A stretch of 64,000 nt of DNA, taken from positions 186,001-250,000 of the forward strand of contig OZ244063.1 of NCBI GenBank assembly GCA_965215535.1, given 5' to 3'. The stretch comes from Bin94 sp965215535. GTDB lineage: Bacteria > Gemmatimonadota > Gemmatimonadetes > Longimicrobiales > Gaopeijiaceae. Of this stretch, positions 8,697 to 17,733 are shown one piece after another. Under the pieces are notes generated by a model, which worked only from the letters and a program-made list of their open reading frames with translations, made no database searches and was not told the origin of the DNA. Within the stretch, counting starts at the first letter, position 1. Every line of letters begins with the position of its first letter. The position numbers and the translations under genes are program-made.

Positions 8697-9518
8697 GAGC
8701 GGAAAGGGCAGAGAGCTGCAGTGTCAACGCATCCGGTCGTTGTGTTCTCCGGAGAATGCGACAATGGATTGGGGTTGCGCGCGTGGGCATGTGCCTGGGC
8801 GGACAGTGTGTTGCAAAACGCACAGGATTGGGGTTGCGCGCGCACCCTGGCATGTGCAGCCCGCATTCGGGCCGGCCCGCGCAGGGGCCGGGTGTGGGGT
8901 GTGGGGGCCGGGGAAGCCGGCGTGGATGATGTTACCCTGTCCGCCTGCATCATAGAGGCGCCGCCCACGCCAACCAACAAGCAGGATGAAGTAAACGGGA
9001 CGACAGCGGCGCGGGTTGCAGATTTCGGCGGCGGGACAATCTCTGCCAGCGGTCCGCGCTTTCATCTCCCGGCTGCCATGAAATCAAGTCCTCACCCCGA
9101 GGACCGCCGTTCTGCATGGTGCTGGACGGTCGTGGCGGGTCGTCATCGAGACCATATGCCTCCAGAGGATCGAACGGTTGCAGAAGAGTCCCCTGATTCG
9201 CGATACGTCCGCTCTGCCAGCTTGTGAGCATCGCCGCTCCCGGTGCGTGCTCCACGTAATCCGGGACTTGCTCGACCTCGCCGATGCCCCTGAAGTCGCG
9301 AGAAGGGGTGCGAGCACGAAAGGAAGGGTGGCGAGCAGGCGGGGGGACGGGACAAGGGGGCAGGACCGGGGGCGATCAGGGCTTGCGGACGCGTTTCCGA
9401 CGGCGTACCCTGAAAATCCGGAGGCGCGCCGCGCCGCTCCATGCCCGGTCCGGGGTCTCGATGGCTCCTGTATTCTGTATCCTCGTCCCAACACCGCAAC
9501 ACAGAAGAAGAACGCCCC
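8697..9518. other. Long intergenic region upstream of the McrBC locus
   Basis: About 820 bp without a credible gene on either strand. It contains two copies of a GGGGTTGCGCGCG...GGCATGTGC segment (about 8764-8792 and 8826-8858) and a GC-rich inverted-repeat block at 8869-8892 that is also found upstream of the type ISP gene. The minus strand at about 9165-9232 looks vaguely tRNA-like (D-arm GCTC/GAGC) but has no proper anticodon or T stem. The last 80 bp carry a purine-rich ribosome site (AGAAGAAG) for mcrB. Confidence 0.6.
8824..8892. repeat. Defence-locus upstream element, copy 1
   Basis: The 24 bp at 8869-8892 (a self-complementary GGGCCGGCCC followed by GCGCAGGGGCCGGG) are identical to 38451-38474. 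The preceding 45 bp in both places begin ACAGGA.TGGGG, run through GCGC repeats and contain CTGGCA and a TTGC or GTGC. Copy 1 lies ~630 bp before mcrB; copy 2 lies ~120 bp before the type ISP gene. No other copy was noticed in the window. Confidence 0.6.
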
Positions 9519-11783
9519 ATGGCCCGCCTGCAGAGCGCCGAAACGATCCTGAATGCCGCCGAGATCTGGAAGAAGCGCTGCCTTCTGGGCCGGGGGTCGC
9601 TCTTTGTCACCGACCAGTCGCTCTGGACTCAGGAGCGCTTTGAGGAGCTGAAGCGGTTGCGCGGGGAGAATTCGGATGAGGGCTCGGCTACGTTCTGGTC
9701 GAGACTCAGGCAGCAGCTGGACCCCGGCACCCCCGAGGTGAAGATGCTCGTGGCCGAGATGATGTGGGTCTACTGGCTGATTGCCACTCCGCATTCGCGC
9801 TCGATCGAGAATCGCCGGAGTCGGTTGCGCGAGATCTGGGAGTGGTCGGGAGAGGTATTTCCCGAAGAGAATCCGCGGCTGCGGGATGATGTGTTGGGAG
9901 CGGGGATTGTGAGGGTGAATTCAATTACCACCAACAAAGATCTGCACTACTTCGCCCTGGTCATGCATGAGTGGGCCTTATGCACGCAAGAACAGGTGAA
10001 CGGTCTTGTGGATGACCCGTGGGAGTTTGCAGCGTGGCTGGATGGAATCAGCCTGGACGATTCCGATGCCTCGCCTCATATGATGCGTCACTCGATTCTC
10101 TACCTGCTTTTCCCGGACAGCTTTGAGCCGATTGTATCGAGTCAGGCTAAAACAGAAATTTATTCTGGTTTTTGGGGATCGCCTCCATCCGATATGATAA
10201 AGATCGATAAAACCATTCTGAAAATTCGAAAATATCTTCAGAATCATCAAGATTATTACCTGAACGATGAGTTGGCCGAGATTCATTTTTATCAAAAACC
10301 ATTTATTGAAATCTGGAAATCGGATCAAGCGAAAGACTGGGCCGATGGGAACCTGGCAAGGTCCAATCGATTTTGGCACATGAATACGAACCCGATCGGC
10401 GATTGGTCGCAGATGGTCAAAGATAATGTGATTTCAGTTGGTTTTGATGATATTGGCGATGCCAATCGATCCAAGTCAGAAATTGAGCACGATATGATAT
10501 CTCATGGGCTTGGCGATGATCCGGTCATGCATTCGCTATGCCTGTATCAATTCGGTAATGAAATGAGTAAGGATGACATCGTAATTGTAACAAACGGAAG
10601 CGATGCAATATGGGGCTGGGGGTGTGTGACGGGTGAGTATCGCTATGATGTTCACGGAGGGCGGAATCGGGTTCATACACGCACAGTGAAGTGGTTTCCA
10701 TGCCCTGAAGATGTTCGGTTTGAAAATCTGGGAGGCATATCTCCGAAGCGTCTGACCGGTATGGATGGATGGTTCCAGACAATCCGCCACATCTCCTGGC
10801 TGTTGGGCGATCCATCATTCAGATGGACGCCCTCACCTCCGCCCAGCTACTCTACCTCGGAAGCCTGCAAGGACCTCTTCATCCCCCGCTCCCGCTTCGA
10901 GCGCATCCTCGATTCCCTCAAGTCGCGCAAGAACCTCATTCTCACCGGCCCTCCCGGCACCGGCAAGACCTTCATGGCGCGGCGTCTCGCCTGGTGTCTC
11001 ATCGGGCGCAAGGATTCCCAATCGATCGAGATGGTGCAGTTCCACCAGTCCTACGCCTACGAGGATTTTGTGCAGGGGTACCGTCCCACCGATTCAGGCG
11101 GCTTCGTGCTTCGCGATGGCGTCTTCCACCGCTTCTGCGAGCGCGCCCGCAGGGATCCCGGCACTCCATTCGTTTTCATGATCGACGAGATCAATCGCGG
11201 CAACCTCTCGCGCATCTTTGGCGAGCTGCTCATGCTCATCGAGAACGACAAGCGCAGCCAGGAGTACGCCCTCTCTCTCACCTATTCCCCCAATGCCAGA
11301 TTTTATGTTCCCCCGAATGTTCATATCCTGGGAATGATGAACACCGCCGATCGCTCCCTGGCGCTGGTGGACTATGCGCTCCGCCGCCGCTTCGCCTTCG
11401 TGGAGACCGCTCCCGCATTCAGTGATGCCGAAGCCACTCGGAATTTCAAGAATTTTCTTGTCCGAAATGGCGTCTCGCAGGGTCTGGTCGATCACATTGT
11501 CCAGTGCATGTGCAGTCTCAACCAAAGGATCCGCGACGACAGGGAGCTGGGCGCGGGCTTCGAGATTGGCCACAGCTACTTTGTTCCCCAGGGCGGCGGT
11601 TCCGGCGACGACCAGGGCGCCGGGGAAGGCGAAGAAGCCGCCGCGACCCCCCGGCCCGCGTACAACGACGCCTGGTACAATACAATCATCGACACCCAGA
11701 TCGCGCCCCTTCTGCGCGAATATTTTTTCGACTCGCCGACCCGGGCAGGCATCGACGAGCTCAGGCGCACCACCACCGCATAA
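9519..11783 (+). CDS. mcrB: McrB-like AAA+ GTPase/ATPase subunit of a McrBC-type restriction system
   Basis: Motor and recognition subunit of a modification-dependent restriction complex. Start ATG 9519 follows AGAAGAAG. Residues ~1-280 form a variable helical domain; residues ~285-392 (WHMNTNPIGDW ... SKDDIVIVTNG ... TRTVKW) look like the PUA/EVE-like base-reading domain common in McrB homologues. The AAA+ domain follows: Walker A GPPGTGKT at 477-484, Walker B with D556-E557 (FMIDEINRGNLSRIFGELL) and GMMNTADRSLALVDYALRRRF at 605 onward. Bases ~9930-10800 are distinctly AT-rich while the flanks are GC-rich, suggesting an exchanged N-terminal recognition region. The next gene, 20 bp downstream, is mcrC. 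Confidence 0.9.
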   Translation: MARLQSAETILNAAEIWKKRCLLGRGSLFVTDQSLWTQERFEELKRLRGENSDEGSATFWSRLRQQLDPGTPEVKMLVAEMMWVYWLIATPHSRSIENRRSRLREIWEWSGEVFPEENPRLRDDVLGAGIVRVNSITTNKDLHYFALVMHEWALCTQEQVNGLVDDPWEFAAWLDGISLDDSDASPHMMRHSILYLLFPDSFEPIVSSQAKTEIYSGFWGSPPSDMIKIDKTILKIRKYLQNHQDYYLNDELAEIHFYQKPFIEIWKSDQAKDWADGNLARSNRFWHMNTNPIGDWSQMVKDNVISVGFDDIGDANRSKSEIEHDMISHGLGDDPVMHSLCLYQFGNEMSKDDIVIVTNGSDAIWGWGCVTGEYRYDVHGGRNRVHTRTVKWFPCPEDVRFENLGGISPKRLTGMDGWFQTIRHISWLLGDPSFRWTPSPPPSYSTSEACKDLFIPRSRFERILDSLKSRKNLILTGPPGTGKTFMARRLAWCLIGRKDSQSIEMVQFHQSYAYEDFVQGYRPTDSGGFVLRDGVFHRFCERARRDPGTPFVFMIDEINRGNLSRIFGELLMLIENDKRSQEYALSLTYSPNARFYVPPNVHILGMMNTADRSLALVDYALRRRFAFVETAPAFSDAEATRNFKNFLVRNGVSQGLVDHIVQCMCSLNQRIRDDRELGAGFEIGHSYFVPQGGGSGDDQGAGEGEEAAATPRPAYNDAWYNTIIDTQIAPLLREYFFDSPTRAGIDELRRTTTA

Positions 11784-11802
11784 CCCCGGTCTTCCGATCT
11801 CC

Positions 11803-12894
11803 ATGACGCCGGACTCCATCGATTCCGCCTCTGCCGATCCCGCTGCCGCGGAAGCCGTTGCGCGCATTCCGATCCTCAATCTCTACTATCTGCTCTGTTA
11901 TGCATGGAATCATGTTCAGGAGCAGGATACGCGGCGGCTGCGTGAGCTGGAGGCGCAGACCCGCACCCGGGATCTTCTGGGCAAGGTGCTGGCGGGCGGC
12001 GTCAATCACCTCTTTCGGCGCGGCATCGACCGCGGCTACATGGAGCGGCGCGAAGATCTGGCGGGCATTCGCGGCAAGCTGGCGATCAGCGAAATGGCGA
12101 AACGCGCGCTCAGGGCCCGGGGGCGCACGGCCTGCGACTTCGAGGAGCTCTCGATCGATACTTTGCCCAACCGGATTCTGCGCTCCTCGCTGCACAGACT
12201 TATGCATTCATCAATTGAACTCGACAACAGTCTTCGCCCCGAGATTCGCACCGCCTGCCGCCGCCTCGATGGCGTGTCGCGCATTCGTCTGCGGCGCAGC
12301 ACCTTCACCCACATTCGCCTGGGCAGCAATCGCCGCCTGTACCGCTTTCTCCTCTCGGTGTGCAAACTTTTGCACAACAATTGCATTGTGGACCAGGAGA
12401 CCGGTCAGGAGACATTTCGCGATTTTCGCCGCGACGCCGCGACGATGTGGAAGCTCTTCGAGCATTTTGTGACAGGCTTCTACAGGCGCGAGGCGTCCGC
12501 ATACAGCGTCGGTGCCCAGAAGCAGATCAAATGGACAGGCGTGGAAGGGACAACCGAAGCCGACCGGTCGTTGATTCCCCGCATGAAGGCGGACCTGATC
12601 CTGACGTCCGACGCGCGCCGCATTGTGATGGACACAAAGTTCTATCGCGAATCCCTAAGCGGGGGCAAACTTCGCTCCGACCACCTCTATCAGCTTCTGG
12701 CCTATCTGCGCAACCGCCAGGCAGGGTGCCCGGAAGGCCCCCGGCACGAGGGAATCCTCCTCTATCCGCAGGTGAGGGAACCGCTCCACGCCCGCATTTG
12801 CCTCGAGGGGTTCCGCATTCAGGCGCGCACCATCGATCTCAACCGCGACTGGAGCGAAATCCACGATGAGATGCTGAACGTTCTGGCTGCCTGA
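11803..12894 (+). CDS. mcrC: McrC-like PD-(D/E)xK nuclease subunit
   Basis: Nuclease partner of McrB. The N-terminal part (IPILNLYYLLCYAW, DLLGKVLAGGVNHLFRRG) is the DUF2357/McrC-like DNA-binding and coupling region seen in LlaJI/McrC proteins. The PD-(D/E)xK core is at residues ~260-280: D264 in MKADLILTS and D277-T-K279 in RRIVMDTKFY, followed by a Q/Y-rich helix (LYQLLAYLRN). Length ~363 aa fits McrC. Start ATG 11803 lies 20 bp after the mcrB stop, consistent with one transcript. Composition is GC-rich, like the host. Confidence 0.88.
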   Translation: MTPDSIDSASADPAAAEAVARIPILNLYYLLCYAWNHVQEQDTRRLRELEAQTRTRDLLGKVLAGGVNHLFRRGIDRGYMERREDLAGIRGKLAISEMAKRALRARGRTACDFEELSIDTLPNRILRSSLHRLMHSSIELDNSLRPEIRTACRRLDGVSRIRLRRSTFTHIRLGSNRRLYRFLLSVCKLLHNNCIVDQETGQETFRDFRRDAATMWKLFEHFVTGFYRREASAYSVGAQKQIKWTGVEGTTEADRSLIPRMKADLILTSDARRIVMDTKFYRESLSGGKLRSDHLYQLLAYLRNRQAGCPEGPRHEGILLYPQVREPLHARICLEGFRIQARTIDLNRDWSEIHDEMLNVLAA

Positions 12895-13197
12895 TTCCCG
12901 GAGAAACAGGCCGCACAACCCCATGCGATCGGATTGGCCCGGCGCTCGGCGCACAGACATAGGCCGTGCATCGCATGAAGAGGCGCTGCCGCACAGGGAA
13001 GGCCGCACCCGCGACCGGGAAGGTGAAAACGTCAGCGTCGGGGCCGGTTTGTGACACAGGCAATGCTGTCTCGTTGGACAACGCCGGCAGCTTGACATCC
13101 CCCCGTGGCTCTGCGCATCTTCCGGGGTCGCCCGCACGTTCATCCGGCCGGATCGGTCGGCAGCAAAGAGATGGAACCCCCCGGACAAGAGAACCCG
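12895..13197. other. Intergenic region after mcrC
   Basis: About 300 bp with no gene that can be supported. It is GC-rich with several purine tracts; AGAGATGG and ACAAGAGAAC lie just upstream of the next start. No terminator hairpin with a T tract was seen. Confidence 0.5.
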
Positions 13198-13932
13198 ATG
13201 AAGATTCTGAACGCGCTCCGCACTGCTTTCCTTGCCGCAATCCTCCTGGTGACGGGCTTGGCATTTTGGGTCCTCCAGCCTCAGGCACAGGAGGCGGCCG
13301 CGCGCTCCAATGCACCCGAGGCCCAGATCGTCTCCATGCCGGATGCCGCGTCTTTCCGGCCCGGCTCTGCGGAATCCACCCTCGGGGGCGCCGCGTTCCC
13401 ATCTTTGGACGTCGAGGGTGCGGCCGGCTTCGCCCTTGTCGCCCTTGCCGCCCTTGCGACGTCATCTGCAGCGCAGCGGATCTCCGAACAGGCTGTCATC
13501 GATGCGCAGAAAGCCTGGGGCGAGGGGATTGTCGCGATTGCCAGGGTTCATGCCGATGGCGGCGACTACACCGCCCGTGCGGCTGAGCACATCAACGATC
13601 TTTATGCATATGGCGAAACCCGTGTCATGTTCAAGCCGACCCTGGCAGCGGAAGATCAATTTCGCGAGACATTTGACGAAGCTCTGAGCTACTTCATCGG
13701 GCAGGAAGGAACCGAAGACAAGGGGTTTGCAATTTCGGGCTGGACCAATGTTCGGTGGGAGAACAACGGCATCTACACCAACGACGCCTCCGCAATGGCC
13801 ATGGGCAACTACTACTTCACAGGCCCGGACGGCAACGAGACAAAGGTTGAATATACCTTTGGCTATGTCCTTGTTGACGGTCATCTGAAGATCAATCTTC
13901 ACCATTCATCGCTGCCCTATAGCCCTGAATAG
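13198..13932 (+). CDS. Exported NTF2-like (SnoaL/CaMKII-association type) protein
   Basis: The chosen ATG 13198 gives a signal peptide (MKILNALRTAFLAAILLVTG...) ending near residues 25-30, after purine-rich ACAAGAGAAC. A linker of ~70 low-complexity residues precedes the conserved domain starting ISEQAVIDAQKAWGEGIVAI and ending FGYVLVDGHLKINLHHSSLPY, with AYGETRVMFKPT and AMAMGNYYF in between. This is the pattern of small exported proteins often misannotated as phosphoribosyl-AMP cyclohydrolase but belonging to the NTF2-like CaMKII-association/SnoaL superfamily. No enzymatic role can be assigned. The gene stands alone upstream of katG. Confidence 0.72.
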   Translation: MKILNALRTAFLAAILLVTGLAFWVLQPQAQEAAARSNAPEAQIVSMPDAASFRPGSAESTLGGAAFPSLDVEGAAGFALVALAALATSSAAQRISEQAVIDAQKAWGEGIVAIARVHADGGDYTARAAEHINDLYAYGETRVMFKPTLAAEDQFRETFDEALSYFIGQEGTEDKGFAISGWTNVRWENNGIYTNDASAMAMGNYYFTGPDGNETKVEYTFGYVLVDGHLKINLHHSSLPYSPE

Positions 13933-14125
13933 TCGCGAGCCCCGATTTTGCAGGGCCGCACCCTTGCAGGCGATCTCACCCGCCCGGCCGCAACCCGCTT
14001 TTCCCGGCTGCCGCGTGGGCTCATCCCCCTTGCCGCCACGCCCACGCGCGTATTACAGTCCATTCCGTTTCCCCTTCCCAATTCCCCATTCCCCCGATGC
14101 CCTGGCCCAAGGAATCCCCATACCG

Positions 14126-16261
14126 ATGCCCAGAACCAATCAGGACTGGTGGCCCAACCAGCTCAATCTGAAACCGCTCCGCCGTCACGCGCGCGCTGCC
14201 GACCCCATGGGCGGCGACTTCAACTATGTCGAAGCCTTCCAATCGCTCGACCTCCAGGAGCTGCGCGACGATCTCTTCGCGCTGATGACCACCTCGCAGG
14301 AGTGGTGGCCCGCCGATTATGGCCACTACGGCCCCCTCTTTATCCGCATGGCGTGGCATAGCGCCGGCACCTACCGCATCCACGACGGTCGCGGCGGCGG
14401 CGGTTCGGGCATGCAGCGCTTTGCGCCCCTCAACAGTTGGCCCGACAACGCCAATCTCGACAAGGCGCGGCGGCTCCTCTGGCCGATCAAGCAGAAGTAT
14501 GGCCGCGCTCTCTCGTGGGCCGATCTGATGATCTTTGCCGGCAACTGCGCCCTGGAGTCGATGGGATTCAGGACGTTCGGCTTTGGGGGCGGCCGCGAAG
14601 ATCTCTGGGAGGCCGACGAGACCGACTGGGGCTCCGAGGACACCTGGCTGGGCGATGAGCGCTACAGCGGCGACCGCGAACTCAAAAAGCCCCTGGGCGC
14701 CGTTCAGATGGGGCTGATCTACGTCAATCCCGAGGGGCCGAATGGCGAACCCGACCCCCTGGCCGCGGCCCGCGACATCCGCGAGACCTTCCGTCGCATG
14801 GCGATGAACGACGAAGAGACGGTTGCGCTGATCGCCGGCGGGCACACCTTCGGCAAAGCGCATGGAGCCGCCCATGTGGGTCGCTATGTGGGCCCCGAAC
14901 CCGAGGGCGCAGGCCTCGAAGAGCAGGGGCTGGGCTGGAAGACCCGCTACGGCAGCGGCAAGGGCCCCGATTCCGTCACCAGCGGGCTCGAGGGCGCCTG
15001 GACAACCGACCCGACCCGGTGGGACAACAACTTCCTCGAAAATCTCCATGGCTACGAGTGGGAAAAGACGAAGAGTCCGGCCGGAGCGGTGCAGTGGACC
15101 CCGAAGGATGGCGCGGCGGCGGCCACCGTTCCCGATGCGCACGATCCCGCAAGGAAGCACGCTCCGATGATGCTCACCACCGATCTCGCGCTGCGGCAGG
15201 ATCCGGTCTATGCACCGATCGCCCGGCGCTTCCTCGAGAACCCCGACGAGCTGGCCGACGCCTTTGCCCGCGCCTGGTACAAGCTGACCCACCGCGACAT
15301 GGGGCCGCATGCGCGCTGTCTGGGTTCGCTGGCGCCCGCAGAGGCGCAGATCTGGCAGGACCCCGTGCCCGAGGTCGATCATGCGCTGATCGACGCTGCC
15401 GATATCGCCCTGTTGAAGCGGAAGATCCTGGACTCCGGACTGACCACCGCGCGTCTGGTCGCCACGGCCTGGTGTTCGGCTTCGACCTTCCGCGGAACGG
15501 ACAGGCGGGGGGGCGCGAATGGAGCGCGCATCGCTCTGGAGCCGCAGATCGGCTGGGAGGCCAATGAGCCCGCCGAGCTGGCGAAGGCGCTCAAGGCGCT
15601 GGAAGGGGTGCGGAGCGACTTCAACGCCCAGGCTGCGGGGGGCAAGCGGGTATCGCTGGCTGATCTGATCGTGCTGGGCGGATGCGCGGCCATCGAAGAG
15701 GCGGCGGCCCGGGCGGGATACCGGGTCGAGCTTCCCTTCACCCCGGGACGCACCGACGCGCGCGCCGATCAGACCGATGTGGAGTCCTTCGCCGTGCTCG
15801 AACCGAAGGCCGACGGATTTCGCAACTTCGGCGCGCCTGAAAGCGACCGGGCGGCAGCCGAGCTCCTGGTCGAGCGGGCCGATCTGCTGACGCTGACTCC
15901 CTCCGAGATGACTGTGCTCGTCGGGGGGATGCGCGCGCTGGGCGCCAATGCGGGCGGCTCCGATCTGGGGGTCTTCACCGACCGGCCCGGAACGCTGAGC
16001 AACGACGTCTTCGTCAATCTGCTCGACATGGCGATCACCTGGCGGCGGTCTTCCGATTCCTCCGGCCACTTCGAGGGGCTGGATGCGCGGGGCAAGGTGC
16101 GCTGGCGGGGCACGGGCGTCGATCTGGTCTTCGGATCGCACTCCGAGCTTCGGGGAATTGCCGAGATCTACGCCTCGGCCGATGGCGAAGAGGCCTTCGT
16201 GCGCGATTTCGTCGCCGCCTGGAGCCGCGTCATGGAGCTGGACCGCTTCGATCTGGACTGA
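14126..16261 (+). CDS. katG: Catalase-peroxidase KatG
   Basis: Bifunctional haem catalase-peroxidase that removes H2O2. Distal residues R74, W77 and H78 are visible in FIRMAWHSAGTYR; the proximal haem ligand H240 is in LIAGGHTFGKAHG. The partners of the Met-Tyr-Trp adduct are present (Trp77, Tyr in MGLIYVNPEG, Met in FRRMAMND). The C-terminal half is the usual degenerate second peroxidase domain. Length 711 aa fits. Start ATG 14126 (MPRTNQDWWPNQLNL) is about 12 bp after AAGGA. No OxyR-like operator was recognised upstream. A GC hairpin follows at 16276-16302. Confidence 0.97.
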   Translation: MPRTNQDWWPNQLNLKPLRRHARAADPMGGDFNYVEAFQSLDLQELRDDLFALMTTSQEWWPADYGHYGPLFIRMAWHSAGTYRIHDGRGGGGSGMQRFAPLNSWPDNANLDKARRLLWPIKQKYGRALSWADLMIFAGNCALESMGFRTFGFGGGREDLWEADETDWGSEDTWLGDERYSGDRELKKPLGAVQMGLIYVNPEGPNGEPDPLAAARDIRETFRRMAMNDEETVALIAGGHTFGKAHGAAHVGRYVGPEPEGAGLEEQGLGWKTRYGSGKGPDSVTSGLEGAWTTDPTRWDNNFLENLHGYEWEKTKSPAGAVQWTPKDGAAAATVPDAHDPARKHAPMMLTTDLALRQDPVYAPIARRFLENPDELADAFARAWYKLTHRDMGPHARCLGSLAPAEAQIWQDPVPEVDHALIDAADIALLKRKILDSGLTTARLVATAWCSASTFRGTDRRGGANGARIALEPQIGWEANEPAELAKALKALEGVRSDFNAQAAGGKRVSLADLIVLGGCAAIEEAAARAGYRVELPFTPGRTDARADQTDVESFAVLEPKADGFRNFGAPESDRAAAELLVERADLLTLTPSEMTVLVGGMRALGANAGGSDLGVFTDRPGTLSNDVFVNLLDMAITWRRSSDSSGHFEGLDARGKVRWRGTGVDLVFGSHSELRGIAEIYASADGEEAFVRDFVAAWSRVMELDRFDLD

Positions 16262-16275
16262 TCCTCTGCCCGGCC

Positions 16276-16302
16276 GGTTCCCCTCGGACTCCCAAGGGGA
16301 CC
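16276..16302 (+). terminator. GC hairpin downstream of katG
   Basis: GGTTCCCCT pairs with AGGGGACC across a 10-nt loop, one unpaired T in the stem. It lies 14 bp after the katG stop. There is no T tract, so it may be a factor-dependent or stabilising hairpin rather than a classical terminator. Confidence 0.4.
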
Positions 16303-16419
16303 GCAGGCGCAGCCGGTCTGCCGAGCGGGTGCAGGCGCGAGGTTCGCGACGGTGCTACTCTTATGCGGTGGACCGGTTCGCCGAATGACCCGAACGTCGC
16401 GCGACCGGCACGAATCACC

Positions 16420-16453
16420 GGACCCCGATGACCGGCGGACCCCGATGACCGGC
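16420..16453 (+). repeat. Perfect 17-bp tandem duplication
   Basis: GGACCCCGATGACCGGC occurs twice back to back at 16420-16436 and 16437-16453, in the leader between katG and the second dctP. Function unknown; it could be a slippage product or a paired regulator site. Confidence 0.6.
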
Positions 16454-16530
16454 CCTGAATGACCCAGACCCTGCCCGGAGCGACCCTCCCGGGCCCCACA
16501 TCCGACCCAATGGCGAGGGGAACGAACCCG

Positions 16531-17733
16531 ATGAGCAAGAAGATCGTAACCGCAGAGACCCCCGAGATCCCCGACCCGGCCGCAGCGGCGGCCTCCACAG
16601 GCGATGCCGACCCTACCCTGGGCCGCCGACGCTTTCTGGGCCGCGCCGCAGCCGGGGTGACCGGAGCCGGACTGGTCGTGGCCTGTGGCAGCGAGGGGGG
16701 CGGGGAAGAGGGCGCAGGACCTGCAGTCCAGACCCGTCCCCGCGTGACCTGGCGGCTGGCGTCGAGCTTTCCGCGCGGCCTCGACGCGATCTACGGCTCG
16801 GCCGAGATGCTGGGCGAGATCACCTCGGAGCTCACCGGGGGGCGCTTTCAGATCCGGGCCTATCCCGCGGGCGAGCTGGTGCCGGGGCTTCAGGTGATGG
16901 ACGCCGTGCAACAGGGAACCGTGCAGGTTGGCCAGAGCACCAGCTACTACTACACCGGCAAGAACCAGGCGCTGGCCTTCGATGCAGGCGTCCCCTTCGG
17001 AATGACCGCGCGCCAGCAGGACGCCTGGCTCATGGAGGGCGGGGGACTGGATGTGGTGCGGAGCGTCTTCGCCGACTTCGGCATCCTCTCCTTCCCCGCA
17101 GGCAACACCGGCGGCCAGATGGGAGGCTGGTTCCGCCGCGAGGTCAACTCGGCCGAGGATCTGCGCGGCCTCAAGATGCGCATTCCCGGACTGGGCGGCG
17201 ACGTCATGGACCGCATGGGCGTCACCGTCCAGGTGCTGGCCGGAGGCGACATCTACCCCGCCCTGGAGCGGGGCGCCATCGACGCGACCGAGTGGGTGGG
17301 CCCCTACGACGACGAAAAGCTGGGACTTCACCAGGCCGCCCCCTACTACTACTACCCCGGCTGGTGGGAACCCTGCGCATCGATGTCCTATCAGGTCAAC
17401 CGCCAGGCATGGGACTCGCTCTCCAGCGAATACCAGGCAATCTTCGAGGTCGCGGCCCGCAGCAGCGCCCGCCGCATGCTCGCCTACTACGACGCCCACA
17501 ACCCCGCCGCCCTGCAACGCCTCATCGCAGGCGGCACCCAGATGCGCTCCTTCTCCGACGACATCATGGAAAGGGCCCGCACTACAATCGTCGAGATCCT
17601 CGCAGACTACGCCGCCGCCGACCCCCAGTACCGCCAGGTCTACGACCACTGGCGCAGCTTCCGCGACGACTCCTACCGCTGGTTCGGCACCGCCGAGCTG
17701 CGCTTCGCGAGCTTCGCCTTCGAGAGGGTCTGA
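16531..17733 (+). CDS. TRAP substrate-binding protein, TakP-like, Tat-exported lipoprotein
   Basis: Periplasmic receptor of a TRAP transporter. ATG 16531 follows GAGGGGAACG. The N-terminus has a twin-arginine motif (RRRFLG, residues 32-37) and a lipobox Cys at 52 (GLVVACG). The body carries DctP-family features close to the TakP 2-oxoacid branch: ATEWVGPYDDEKLGLHQAA and YYYYPGWWEPCASM, where the Trp/Glu region contributes to cation and carboxylate binding in TakP. The matching permease genes are 7 kb away on the other strand (24648-26585), separated by the Zorya operon. The last ~60 bp overlap the antisense end of zorD. Confidence 0.92.
   Translation: MSKKIVTAETPEIPDPAAAAASTGDADPTLGRRRFLGRAAAGVTGAGLVVACGSEGGGEEGAGPAVQTRPRVTWRLASSFPRGLDAIYGSAEMLGEITSELTGGRFQIRAYPAGELVPGLQVMDAVQQGTVQVGQSTSYYYTGKNQALAFDAGVPFGMTARQQDAWLMEGGGLDVVRSVFADFGILSFPAGNTGGQMGGWFRREVNSAEDLRGLKMRIPGLGGDVMDRMGVTVQVLAGGDIYPALERGAIDATEWVGPYDDEKLGLHQAAPYYYYPGWWEPCASMSYQVNRQAWDSLSSEYQAIFEVAARSSARRMLAYYDAHNPAALQRLIAGGTQMRSFSDDIMERARTTIVEILADYAAADPQYRQVYDHWRSFRDDSYRWFGTAELRFASFAFERV

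Noticed and set aside
9165..9232. tRNA-like pattern on the minus strand (D-arm GCTC/GAGC, TTCGATCC)
   Set aside because: No complementary anticodon stem or T stem can be formed and the acceptor ends do not pair; at best a decayed tRNA.
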